A stretch of DNA of 64,000 nt from JAIOQJ01 sp963718635. GTDB lineage: Bacteria; Planctomycetota; Planctomycetia; Gemmatales; Gemmataceae. The stretch lies in the NCBI GenBank assembly GCA_963718635.1, contig OY970367.1, positions 1 to 64,000 of the forward strand, given 5' to 3'. Shown here piece after piece: positions 29,985 through 40,538 of the stretch (positions are counted from its first letter, which is position 1; every line of letters starts with the position of its first letter). Below the pieces are notes generated by a model. The model worked only from the letters and a program-made list of their open reading frames with translations. It was not told where the DNA came from and searched no databases. Both the position numbers and the translations under genes were made by a program.

Positions 29985-31834
29985 TTAAGCGTCTTCGAGA
30001 TAAAAAAGCACATCCGCCAAAGCGTTGCAAGCCGTGTCCAGAGTGGTCCAGTTGCGGTCTTGAAGGCTGACGCGAATATTCTGCATCAGGCGATCGAGAT
30101 CTTGTTGATCTTCCGGCGAGGCTTTTTCACGCAATCTTTCGGCTTTTTCCAGTAGGGCGCGGGCTTGCACCGCTTCCCGCTGCCCTTCGCGCGGTCCGGC
30201 TTCCAAAGTGGGCATCGCAGCGCTCGGTCCTTCACCGGTCGATTCAATATAGTTCGGCGTCTCCTCTTCCAATTCCTCATCGAGGCCTGTTTCGTCCTGT
30301 TCGAAACTTTGCTGCCAAAGTTCATCGAGCCGGGCCGAGGCTGCCTGACGTTCCTCGCGGCCGAAGCGAGCGAGTGCGTTGTCGATCGTGACCTGTTTCG
30401 ATAGACCGGTCAACTTTTCCTTGGCCGTGACTTTGAGGACGCCATCGAGCGTCAGGTCGAGTTGGACGACGAGCTGATTGCCCGCGGGGACTTTCGCCAA
30501 TCCTTCGATTAAGAACATGCCAACGGGATGGTTGCGGCGGACATCTTCATGTTCGCCTTGGTAAATATCAATCTCGACTTTCGCCTGATTGTCGGAGACC
30601 GTGCTGAACGTTTCGCTGCATGAAGCGGGCAAGGCAGCGCCGCGGCGAACGATCGGCGCAAAGTGAAATTCGGGCTCGCCAAAACCGTAAGCCGCGCTCA
30701 TCGAGGCCAATGTCTTGATGCCGACTGAATGGGGAGAAATATCGACGAGGACGGCTCCAACTTGCTGCCCGCCGATGATGGCGCCCTGAACGGCGGCGCC
30801 AAGAGCCACACAGAGATCGGGGTTGATCTCGCGATGAGCGGGTGCTGCAACCGTTGTTCGATCAACTCGCCGACAATGGGCGTCCGGGTGCTGCCGCCGA
30901 CAAGAATGACACGATCGATCTGCTTCCCCGTCAGCCGGGCGTCGTCGAGCGAACGTTGCAGACAATCCATGGTGCGGTCGAGCAAAGGCCGAATCATCAA
31001 CTCGAAGTCGATACGGCTGATTTCCGTCGACAGATGCAGGGCGACGCCGTTCTTCTCCGCAATAAACTCTTCTTCGATGCGAGTGAAGGAATGGTCGGTC
31101 AACTGTCGTTTGGCATTCTCAGCCGCTCGCAAAACACGGGCCCGGCTAGTCCGATCGGCACGCAGATCAATTTGATGTTCTGAATTAAACTGATCGCAGA
31201 TCGAGTTGAGCAACAGTTCGTCGAAGTCGTCGCCGCCAAGCGCGGTATCGCCGTGGCTGGCAAGCACTTCGACCACGCCCCCTTCGGTAAGGACGATTGA
31301 TACGTCAAAGGTGCCGCCGCCCAGATCGTATACCAGAACGCGCAGACCTTCGTTTTGTTGCGGGTCGTAAGTAGGCGCGGCGGCTGTCGGTTCGTTGATA
31401 ATGCGGAGCACTTCAAGCCCGGCCAAGTGGCCGGCTTCAATCGTCGCCTGGCGCTGCGATTCGTTAAAATACGCCGGGACCGTGATGACAGCTTTCTTGA
31501 CGTCTTCGCCCAGGAATTTCGCGGCGCGATCGCGCAGCGCGCGCAGGATCATCGCCGAGATTTCTTGCGGCCGAAACTCTTTATCGCCGAGGGAGACCTT
31601 GATGTCCTCTCCCATTTTTCGCTTAATCGACTTAATGGTGCGATCCGGAGCGAGCGCCGACTGATTGCGCGCCGGCTTGCCGACCAGTAGTTTGCCGTCT
31701 TCCGCTAGACCGACAAAGGACGGCAGAATGGGATCATCATCTTCGCCCGGGATGACGAACGGTCGCCCATCGCGAATGATCGCCACTTCGCTGTTAGTCG
31801 TTCCCAGATCGATTCCCACAATCACATCCGACAT
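29985..31834 (-). CDS. Hsp70 (DnaK-like) chaperone (apparent frameshift near 30840)
   Basis: Chaperone of about 616 residues. The ATPase domain is complete: GIDLGTTNSEVAI, NEPTAAAPTYDP, YDLGGGTFDVSI and LVGGSTRTPIV. The frame is lost at a CCC run near 30840; adding one C gives LQHPAHREINPDLCVALGAAVQGA, the expected end of the ATPase domain, and reading continues into the substrate domain (VTAKEKLTG). Total length is 3n+2. The C-terminal acidic and helical lid is unlike classical DnaK. It follows TPR, J-like and GrpE genes in one run on the minus strand. Confidence 0.9.
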
Positions 31835-31872
31835 GGCGTGAACTCCTGATGCGTGCTGCAAAACTCCGTGAA

Positions 31873-32661
31873 TCAGCGTGCGACGCGAACTTGGGCATAA
31901 CGGAAAATGGCGCCGTCCCGGCGATAACCGCGACGAACTTCTTCAATGACTTCGCCGAGCTGTTTGCCCGTGTTCGGCACGGCCTCGACGACTTCCATCA
32001 ACTCCGGATCGAAACGCTCGCCGATCGATGGAATCGTTTCGAGGCCGAACTTCGTCAGAACCCGATCGACCCGGCTCAGGCCCATTGTATAACCCGTCAT
32101 TAAACCATCGAGCGCGTCCTTCACAAAAGCGCCGGCTTCGCTTGCTTTCTGTTCGCGCTCTTTCAATTGACGTACGATCCGGACACGCCAGTCGGCAAAA
32201 TTCTTCATCTCCGGCGGCGGCGCCTGACCTCCGAACCAACGAGCGGCAAAACCAGGTCTTGTTCGGTCGGTCGGAATCTCCGGCGGCATTTCAATCGTTG
32301 TGGACTTTTCCATCCCTTCAAGGTTCGACAAGATCGTGATCATTTGTTTTTCGACCTGCCGACTTGCCATCGCTAGCGAGTCGTAAACGTCTACGATCGC
32401 CTTCAACAGGGGTTTCATCTCTTCGTTGTGCTCCGGCTCTTCGTCTTCCTCCGGTGGCTCACGAAGGTCGGCGACTGCTTCTTCCAGTTGCCGCAGGGCC
32501 TCCGCATTTTGCTCCAAGGCAGCGCGCGACGCTTTTGTTTGCAGGTTCACTTCATGACGCAACGCGGTGAATTGCGCGACTCAGGCGCTCAGGCCAACCG
32601 CTTGCACTGGAGGCTCGACGAATAACTCGCCATCGGGAATTTCATCGAGCCAATCGCGCAT
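31873..32661 (-). CDS. grpE: GrpE-like nucleotide exchange factor (in-frame TGA at codon 27)
   Basis: GrpE-like protein. RHEVNLQTKASRAALEQ and the Leu-rich coiled helix are followed by a beta-domain region (LEVVEAVPNTGKQ, IEEVRRGYRRDGAIFRYAQV) that ends like GrpE. An ATG at 32661 opens a good N-terminus (MRDWLDEIPDGELFVEPP), but a TGA at 32581-32583 interrupts just before VAQFTALRHEV, a stretch that looks GrpE-like. The residues on both sides of the stop look native, so this is a sense-to-stop substitution, an error, or true translation starts after it (a TTG at 32562). It exchanges nucleotide for the Hsp70 encoded 38 bases downstream. Confidence 0.85.
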
Positions 32662-32693
32662 ATCTGCCAGCGCCCGCTCGACGCGCTCCGGAG

Positions 32694-32990
32694 TTAACGC
32701 CCCGATCGAGCATTGTCCAACAGCAGTTGCAGGCTGTAACGGCGGCGCGGCATCCGGCATATGATCTCCTCGATAATCTGTTCGATGTTGTCCTGCCGGC
32801 CCTGTTCGAACAGGTGATAACGCACCCGGCTGTTGATGTCTTTCACCGCATCGTAAGCGGTGCGGATGGCTGTGAAGCGCTGCGGATGCTGCTCCGGAGA
32901 AAATTCGCGAACCAGTTGGAGATAGCGTTTGCGGATTGTCTCATCATCGCTTTCCGGAGCGATGCCGAGGATGACATAGGGATCGTTCAT
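32694..32990 (-). CDS. J-domain-like protein lacking the HPD motif
   Basis: Protein of 98 residues in the J-domain pattern: DPYVILGIAPESDD, TIRKRYLQLV, then AIRTAYDAVKD. The catalytic HPD tripeptide is replaced: the loop reads FSPEQHPQRF, with SPE where HPD belongs. GGAG eight bases before the ATG supports the start. It lies between the TPR gene and grpE in a chaperone cluster, so it probably still docks with this Hsp70. Without HPD it should not stimulate ATP hydrolysis normally. Confidence 0.82.
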   Translation of the reverse strand: MNDPYVILGIAPESDDETIRKRYLQLVREFSPEQHPQRFTAIRTAYDAVKDINSRVRYHLFEQGRQDNIEQIIEEIICRMPRRRYSLQLLLDNARSGR

Positions 32991-33021
32991 ACCAGTATCT
33001 CCATAAGGTGGATGAGCCCTG

Positions 33022-33087
33022 GGTGAGCGTCGAGCCGTAAGGCCGACGTGTTGAGATCCACGTCGGCCTTACGGCTCGACGCTTACC
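33022..33087. repeat. Palindromic repeat inside the chaperone operon
   Basis: Arms 33022-33050 and 33059-33087 (beginning GGTGAGCGTCGAGCCGTAAG) are complementary at nearly every position, with an 8-base loop. It lies between the TPR and J-like genes and could partly terminate transcription. Confidence 0.8.
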
Positions 33088-33110
33088 TTTACATGCGACG
33101 CGGCGCCTTG

Positions 33111-35439
33111 TTAAAAGAACGGGAAACCTCGGGGGAAGCCGAATCCGAAGTAAGGCCGTGGGGTCATCGCCTCGTCGAGCTGAGGGAACTGCTTCCGGCG
33201 CTTCGCGATTTCCTCTTTGATCTGAGAGCTCCGTTCATCGTGCGCCCCGTCGATGAGGTTAAGCGCGTCCAAAAACAAAGAACCGACGGTACGGGAGCTA
33301 AAACCTTTCGGCCGACTCAGGATGGAATATTCTCCCAGGAGCCAAGCGAAAACTGGATTCTTACGAAAGCGCGTTTGCCCCTGACGGCAACAGGCCTGCA
33401 ACAATTTCAGAAAGCGGTAAGCATGCAGCCCCATCGCAAAATCGACAAGCTCGGCTTCGGAGAGCTTGGAATCGAGCCGCTGCTGCAACGGAATAGTGAT
33501 CTTCTTTTCGTGCCCGCCAATGCCTCGATAGCTCTTTGCCTCCAGCTTGTAAAATCCGAAACAGCTAGCCAGCATGTTCAGGACTGGCCAATCCATCGGC
33601 TCGGCGACAATTTGATCGAAACGATCCTGCTGTGCTTTCAAATAGTCCTTTTTCAGCTTGATCAGCTGGCCTTCCACCGCCAGAGTGTAGGCAAAAGCTG
33701 GGCATTTGACAGCATCCGCCGTGGCTTCCGCTAAAAGTTGTTCTGCCTTGGTCTGATCGTCTTGTTTGTAAGCGGAAGCCACTAGCAAGGCCTTGGCGAA
33801 GGTGTCGAGGCGTGGTTCGCTTACCTGAACCTCGCGCAGCATGGACTCCGCTTCCTCGAAATTCTTTTTCTCAAGTAGCGAACGCGCTCGGACCAAGTTG
33901 AGTTTGGCGGAACGGAGCCGTAGATTGCGGTCGAGCGGGTTGGCGTCCACCGCTCTCTTCATACTCTCGGCCGCCTCGACCATCTTCGACTGGGCAACTT
34001 GCAGATTCGTGATGAAGACTAGCACTTCGACATCGTGGGGCATTCGTTCCAAGAAACGTTGTGCGAACACTTCGGCTTCGGCATACCGTTCGCCCGCCAA
34101 CAACAAATTAAGCAACCCGACAGTAGGAGCCTTCAGACTCGGCGCGAGCTCGATGGCCTGCCGGTAGCATTGCTCGGCCGGCGGATCGACGGGCGTTCTT
34201 CCAGACTTCTTCTTTTGAGGACGAAACGGCATGAAATCATCGAAGTCATCTTCCTCTTCGACTTGGTCAAGTGCGGTTTGCGCATTGTCGCCCATCCGCT
34301 TCCAGAGCATTGCGCGAGCCAGCCGGCCATGTTCGCCGGGCCAATGAACTTCATCTCTGGCGATTTCATCGAGGTAACGTTTCCAATACTTATTTGCTTC
34401 AGCGTACTCTTCCTCTTTCTCGTAGATCAGCCCTTGCAAGCGGCTAAATTGTTTGTCGTCGGGGTGGCCGCCGAAGATGCGTTGGTACGCCATCATATCT
34501 TCGGGCTCGCCCCCTTCGATAATCAGCCAGTAAAAGCAATTGGCGATTTTTTGCACCATCTCAGGCGTCTGAATCTTGACTTGGCCGATGGCCGCCGAGA
34601 TCTTTTGCAGCGCCCGTCCTAAATTCTCGGGGTCGTTGAGGAGCGGCTTCAACTCGCGCAGAGCATTGATGGACGGATGGGAAATGATGGACGCCCGACG
34701 TTCTGCAATTGCCACATGCGCTGGGGAGAAGGCCGCCCGAAATTTCGCATCGAGCTTAAACCGGAACGGAACCGCTAACTGTGCGGCATAGCGCTCGGGA
34801 TCGAGCCGCGACCAGTTTTCCAAGGCTCGCACATCGTCGTTCGACGAATAAGCCATCAGGCCGCGTATCAGCAATTTCCAATCGAGAAACGGCGAACTCA
34901 CGCCGATTCCTTGTAGTGCCTGCCGCGCGCTTTCATCGCGGCCTTGGTCGTACTCAGAAAATGCCTTACGGGCGAGATCGAATTCGCGGTGCATATCCGC
35001 GGGGAGATGATCGCGGCCGCGTTGGCGATCGGACATGGCGCGGTCCACGACCATCCCCATAATCCGCGGCAGAGCGCTTGATTCCGGAGCTTTGGCGAGT
35101 AATCGCTTCGCCCGATTCAGATCGCCGACGCGAGCGCTGCACTTGGCCAGTTCTTCCCACCAGGCAGGAGGGGCGGCGTCGGTTTTTTCGCTTAAATCGA
35201 GCCAGCGATGCGCTTCCAGAAAGTTCTCGCGCCACATAGCTCTGGATGCCTTCGAGAAGGATCGCACGCAACTGCTCGCGATTCTGATCCGTAGGCTGTT
35301 GGGCGACGAGTTGTTTGCCGAGCTCCAGCGCTTGGGGAAAACGACCTTCCTTGCGCGCTAACGCAACCCGGTCTCCCAAAGGGGGAAGGGTTGGAACGGC
35401 CGGTGCTTTCTTCGATGTAGTTGGCAAGGGTGCCTCCAT
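33111..35439 (-). CDS. Large TPR protein upstream of the chaperone genes (apparent frameshift near 35238)
   Basis: Protein of about 776 residues from the ATG at 35439. Repeated helix pairs are visible (for example PENLGRALQKISAAIGQVK, GLLNLLLAGERYAEAEVFAQ, NFEEAESMLREVQVSEP, QDDQTKAEQLLAEATADAV), the TPR pattern. The first 65 residues lie in another frame; removing one base near 35238 joins LLEGIQS to MWRENFLEAHRWLD, and total length is 3n+1. The Pro-rich start and tail (FGFGFPRGFPFF) are unusual. It probably binds chaperone tails or clients for the Hsp70 system. No enzyme domain seen. Confidence 0.8.
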
Positions 35440-35510
35440 CCCGCGCAGCCATGTTTGCCTTTTCCGTACTATATCCAAAATCGTTACACCCGCCACCGTT
35501 TGGTCCGATC

Positions 35511-38382
35511 ATGAGCGAACGCCATCTTTTTCTGCTATCGCCCTACCGATTGCCGACTCATCATCAGATCGTTCTGAATGAACCGGAAATGGCCTCGTGG
35601 CTGAACGGCGCCGTTTGCCTTTGGCATCCGGCATTGATCTTCGGCGCCAAGGAGCCGCCGAAGATTGATTCCTCGTACGATCACGAGATGCCGCTCGCGG
35701 GCCAGGTATTTGCCGTCCCGAGCGTGCCGGCTCTGTTTCAAGCGGACGATTGGCCCTATCGTGTTTTAAACGCCGGCGCCATCCGTTTTGAAGCAGCTGC
35801 CGACCGAGCGGAGACGTTGGCCAATCTTCAGAAAGCCATCCGCGAGGCTGTCGAAGGTGAAGTGGAATCGGCCAAAGAAGCCTTCGGCAGCGCTGAAATA
35901 GCCGCCTTGCTCGCTCTATCGACTGAGCAAGTGGCGCCGTTCTTCGGGCTGGCTTTTGGCTATTTGATGATCGAATCGCTCTTCGACGCCATGGATCACG
36001 AACATTTGCTGGCCGTTGAAGACTTCTGGAACGATATTCAACAAGCGATTGCCGCCTTGTTGAATCCGCAAGGCGGCGAGACGGCCGACAAGCACTTGAA
36101 AGAGGCGGCGGGCCGACTGCTGGCCGCACGCGAAGTGCTTTACCCGGTTGCGGTTCACGTTCTTGAAATTGCGATGCTCGACCCCGCAAAGCTCGATGCC
36201 CCGCTGCCCGGCAGTTTCGACCGCGGCTTTGCCGTCAATCTCTTAGCCGCCGCTCAGACATTGGAGCGATTGGCGTCAGAGCATCCAGAACGAGCTGAAG
36301 CGGTCAAGGCAAAACTGCAGGATGATCCGCAACCGCCCGTGCTGGAGATCGTCGGAGGTCACTTTCGTGAGCGTGAGGATGCACTGCTACCTATCGAGTC
36401 GCAGCTATGGAATTTCGAAAAAGGCCGGGCCAGCGTCAAGCAACAGTTCGGAGTCGAAGTCCAGGTCTACGGCCGCAAACGCACGGCATTCCACCCGCAG
36501 ACGCCCCTATTTCTTCACGCGATGGGATTGCGTCATACACTGCTGCTGAACTTCGATAATGCCGTCATTCCGAGTCATCGGGCAACCGTGGTCAACTGGG
36601 CATCGCCCGATGGCCGGTCGATTGATGCGTTCACCCGAATGCCGGTGAAGGTGCAGCAGCCGCAGACCTTCTTCAACCTGGTGTACAGTCTGCATCAATC
36701 GATCACTACCGACACCGCGCCGACGCTGGCGCTGCTTCACGAAGGAATCGCCGCTTTCCCTCTTTACGATGATTGGCTCGCGCTCAACGCGCTAGCGCCG
36801 GTGCTCGGGGAATGGACGACCTTTGGCCGCTATTTCAGCGATGCATTGGCGGGCGAATACGCGGGCGCTGCCAATCCGGACGACTTCTTCGCCGACTATC
36901 TGGACGAGCGAGTAAACGAGCATCGGACCGATCCGGTAAGCGCCTTCCCTCGGCAGGCCAGGCAGCGCCGATGCATCGACGCCGTTTGGACCTTGGCCGC
37001 CGTCTCCCGAGCTCTCGATGCACCGGACACGGCCGATCTCGAAGCCATCGGCCGGTTGACGCTAACAGAAGATCAGCTCGAAACGGCCTGCCTCGATTTC
37101 AGCGCTGATGCTTCCGTCTTGGCTGCCAAAGATCTCGTTCAGTTGGACGAGCATTTTGCGCGAAAGTTAGCAGCGCGCTTGCAATCGCGCTCGGCCGAGG
37201 GCCGTGCAGGCTATATGCTGCTCAATTCGTCTGCCTTTCCACGCCGAGTGGCGTTGGAACTTCCGCCGATACAAGGTGCGTTCACAATTGAAGCTCCGGT
37301 GAAGGCCGCTCAATTTGATGCCGACAAATTACGCGTGGTGGTGGAAGTGCCATCGCTCGGTTTTGCCTGGCTGCCAAGCGCTGGAACACCGGGCGTATCT
37401 GCTGCGAAGCCACGCCTGCGCATGGCAGAAGGGAACGTGGTTCGCAATGAATTTTTTGAAGCGGAAGTCGACCCGGCCACCGGCGGACTGCGCGATATTC
37501 GCGATGCGCGAACGCGGGTCCCTCGGGTCGCGCAGCAACTGGTTTACAATCCGGGAAGCAAAATCGAGAACTGTCAGTTGAAGGTGACGATGGACGGCGC
37601 TGCACTGGGCGAAATCGTCAGCGAAGGAATGATCGCCGATGAACATGGCCAGCCGCTGGCGAAATTCAAGCAGCGATTCCGCGCCTGGTTAAGCCGGCCG
37701 ATACTCGACATCCGGATTGAGATAGAACCGATCAAGGCGGCGACTGGCTATGCGTGGCATTCGTATTATGGCGCCCGGTTCGCCTGGCGCGATGAGCGTG
37801 CGGCCCTCATGCGCGGGGTTAATGGCATCTCGAATCAAACGAATCACACCCGACCTGTCTCGCCCGACTTTCTCGAACTGCGCGTCGGCAAGCAGAATAC
37901 GCTCATCTTCCCCGGAGGCCTGCCATTCCACCAACGACACGGCACGCGCATGCTCGACCTCATTCTAATCCCCGAAGGAGAGTCCGCTCGCGTGTTTGAA
38001 ATCGGCCTGGCCATCGATCGCGAAAACCACATGCAAACCGCGCTCGGATTCGTCTCGCCGGTTTCGATCGTGCCAACTGCCAAGGGCCCGCCGCACATCG
38101 GCCCAAGCGGCTGGCTTTTCCATGTTGATGCGCCTAATCTGGTCATGATAGGCCTGAAACCACTGAATGCGCCCGATGGCCTTCGCCGATTGCGAGTCAC
38201 CTTCCTGGAAACATCCGGCTACGGCGGCACGGCCGAGTTCCGTTGCGTTCGCAATCCCTCCAGCGCCTTATCTACTCGATGGCGAAGGGACTCCATCGAC
38301 AGCGCTGCCGATCAACGGCGACTCGATCCGCATCCACTTCTCGGCGAACGATCTCTTGCGCTTGCAGGTGAACTTTGGATAG
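35511..38382 (+). CDS. Large GH38-like (alpha-mannosidase-like) protein (apparent frameshift near 38255)
   Basis: Protein of about 957 residues. The later part has NEFFEAEVDPATGGLRDIRD, the hallmark start of the GH38 C-terminal beta domain, followed by LILIPEGESARVFEIGLAIDREN. The N-terminal region (RHLFLLSPYRLPTHHQ; YRVLNAGA) is long and does not clearly show the catalytic aspartate pair, so it could be a divergent or inactive hydrolase. Near 38255 one extra base breaks the frame; removing it gives NPPAPYLLDGEGTP and a stop at 38382. No signal peptide. Inferred glycan role; the enzyme class is the weakest part of the call. Confidence 0.6.
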
Positions 38383-38391
38383 TGTTCGTTA

Positions 38392-40416
38392 GTAGAGTCG
38401 AGGAGTGGCGCGGTGCGAACGTTCCGATGGACAACAAGCGTAGCCGGTCTGAACACTGTCGCTACGCCCCATCTGCTTCGGTCCGTCCGTTTCCACTCCC
38501 CGCTCGGCGAACCGGACGGGCGGATTTCCCGCATCCGGCTCTCGGACTTGTCTCTCACACCTTCGCAAACAGCCGGCGTGGGCGGAAGTTTTCCAGTTGG
38601 ATCAGTCCCAACTCCTCGTGCAGGTATCGTCGCGAGTACGTAGTGATACTCGAACCTCGCACGCGATGCTTCCGGCCCAGCCACCGACGCAGCCTACAGC
38701 GCACGTGATCCATCAGTGTCGCATAGACCTCCGTTACCGGACCGTAACAAAAGTAGTTGGCCCAACCTCTTAGGACCGAGTTCAGGCTTCCCACAAGTTC
38801 TTCGGTTTCCCGGCACGTCGTTCGCCCTCGGGTCATCTCGCTGACCTTCGCGGTCATGGCTCCGATCTTCTTATCCGACGGTCGTGGGCTGATATACGCA
38901 CGACCGTTCCTACGCGAGTAACACCGCCCGAACGTGTAGCCTAAGAACGTGAACGTCTCTTCCGGCAGAACACACCGCCGCGTCTTCTTCTCGTTGACCG
39001 TCAACCGCAGCTTCCCCATGATCTCACGCATCTCGACCATCGCCTCGTCGGCTAGGCCTCCCGGCGTGCAGATCACGAAGTCGTCCGCATAGTTCACGAT
39101 GCGAGCGTCCAAACGCCTTTGGTGACCTTGGACCTTCCAGGCCAGAATGAAGCGACGCATATACAGATTCGCCAACAGCGGAGACAAGACCCCTCCTTGC
39201 GGAGTGCCCCTCCCCTCGTCCTTGTTGCGGGTCGTCCGCGTCTTCCGCCCACGCTCGTCCGTTTCCTCGACCGCCGCTTCCAGCCATTGTTTGATGACGT
39301 GAAGCACGTGTCGATCCACGATCCGACGCGACACCGACTTCATCAGCTCGGCGTGCGGAATGCTGTCGAAGTAGCCGCTCAAGTCCGCGTCAACCACCTC
39401 CGTATAGCCATCGTCCAACAGCGCTTGCACCGCTTTCACAGCGTCGTGAGCGCCTATCCCCGTCCGGTAAGCGTGTTGCTCCGGCTGCAGGTCCGCCTCG
39501 AAGATCGGTTCGAGTATCAACACTGCCGCCATCTGCGCCACTCGGTCCCGTATCGTCGGTATGCCCAGCGGTCGTTGTTTCCCATCGGCCTTCGGAATCC
39601 ATACCCGTCGAACCGCCTGGGGCTTGTACGTCCGCGTCTTCAACTCTTCCGCCAGTTCCCCAAGCCACTTCGCCGGACCGTACGTCGTGATGTCTTCGAA
39701 CGTCTGACCGTCCACCCCCGCTGCTCCGTCGTTCGCTCGGCAACGAGCGTAGGCGTGCATCAGAACGTCCATCCGATACATCTTGTCGTACAGCGCATAG
39801 AAGCGGAACTCAGGTTCAGCTTTCGCTTTCGTGTGTAGTGCCGTCCGAAGCTTCTCAACCTTTTCCGGTGGGGTTGGTAGAAACATGTCAATCCCTCGGG
39901 CTGTCGCTTCTTTCGACACCGTACAAGAACTGAGGCCCCTTCCCTCCACCGGCATTACCCGGCTTCAACGGTACTACGAGCCCCTCCGCCACCTGACTTG
40001 GCCCGGCCTCTCCCTCGCGGGTCTCCGGTTGATCGTCACACGCGATCACCAAGCAGGCTTCCCGTGTTGCATGGTCTTCCTTTGAGAGCGTGCTGTCGCC
40101 CTTACTCCGGCAGGAGAAGCAACCCATTCGTTTTCGGTGCGATTGAACTCCGCACCTGGAGTCTGTGGTTGCTTCCGGCGGCCTTCCCCTTCGCGGCACA
40201 GGGTCGGCTCCTGCATCACTCGTTTTCGGAGCTTGCTGGCGTTCACGTTACATTACGGCCCACTCTCTCGCGGAGTCACTGTATGACCCTTTCCATCCAA
40301 GGCTCCGACGGCTTCGTTGCCTCCACCGCCGCTTGGATTGCTACCGGTCGGAAAACGACTAAACTTACCGGGTGGGACTTTCACCCACTGAAAAACCATA
40401 CCTTCTCACGGCGCAC
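38392..40416 (-). mobile_element. Group II intron, 2025 bases
   Basis: On the minus strand the element begins GTGCGCC at 40416 and ends AC at 38392, the usual group II borders. The 5' part has AGTGGGTGAAAGTCCC, typical of domain I. Domain V is 38509-38541: stem GAGCCGGA/TCCGGTTC, an AGC triad and a GAAA tetraloop. An extended domain VI can form from GGGGAGTGG with CCACTCCTC close to the 3' end. The reverse transcriptase lies in the domain IV position. The borders are fixed by the target: the exon sequence rejoins CGCGTCGCGGC with TAAC, rebuilding one arm of a palindrome. Confidence 0.9.
38555..39886 (-). CDS. Group II intron reverse transcriptase/maturase
   Basis: Intron-encoded protein of 443 residues from the ATG at 39886 (GAGGG seven bases upstream). 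Reverse transcriptase blocks are clear: WIPKADGKQRPLGIPTIRDR, VDADLSGYFDSIPH, GTPQGGVLSPLLANLYM and the active-site YADD in RIVNYADDFVI. Domain X follows (GWANYFCYGP and LRRWLGRKH). There is no HNH endonuclease after domain X, so target priming must use another DNA primer, as in introns that lack it. Insertion beside a hairpin fits class C habits, but I did not classify the RT. Confidence 0.93.
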   Translation of the reverse strand: MFLPTPPEKVEKLRTALHTKAKAEPEFRFYALYDKMYRMDVLMHAYARCRANDGAAGVDGQTFEDITTYGPAKWLGELAEELKTRTYKPQAVRRVWIPKADGKQRPLGIPTIRDRVAQMAAVLILEPIFEADLQPEQHAYRTGIGAHDAVKAVQALLDDGYTEVVDADLSGYFDSIPHAELMKSVSRRIVDRHVLHVIKQWLEAAVEETDERGRKTRTTRNKDEGRGTPQGGVLSPLLANLYMRRFILAWKVQGHQRRLDARIVNYADDFVICTPGGLADEAMVEMREIMGKLRLTVNEKKTRRCVLPEETFTFLGYTFGRCYSRRNGRAYISPRPSDKKIGAMTAKVSEMTRGRTTCRETEELVGSLNSVLRGWANYFCYGPVTEVYATLMDHVRCRLRRWLGRKHRVRGSSITTYSRRYLHEELGLIQLENFRPRRLFAKV

Positions 40417-40500
40417 GCCGCGACGCGAAGGCTTTGCGCAGCGGAGCGCTTGCCTTCCGAAAGCGCTCCGCTGCGCAAAGCCTCCGCGTCGCGGCTAACA
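40417..40500. repeat. GTTAGCCGCGACGC palindrome split by the group II intron
   Basis: Arms 40417-40452 and 40461-40500 contain GGCTTTGCGCAGCGGAGCGC and its complement. The terminal four bases of one arm (GTTA) lie on the far side of the intron at 38388-38391. Relatives: 56052-56107 (compact) and 61923-61955 (half copy). Confidence 0.9.
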
Positions 40501-40538
40501 GCGTAGCTTCACGAGTTACTCCGCAAATTGAGAAACCC

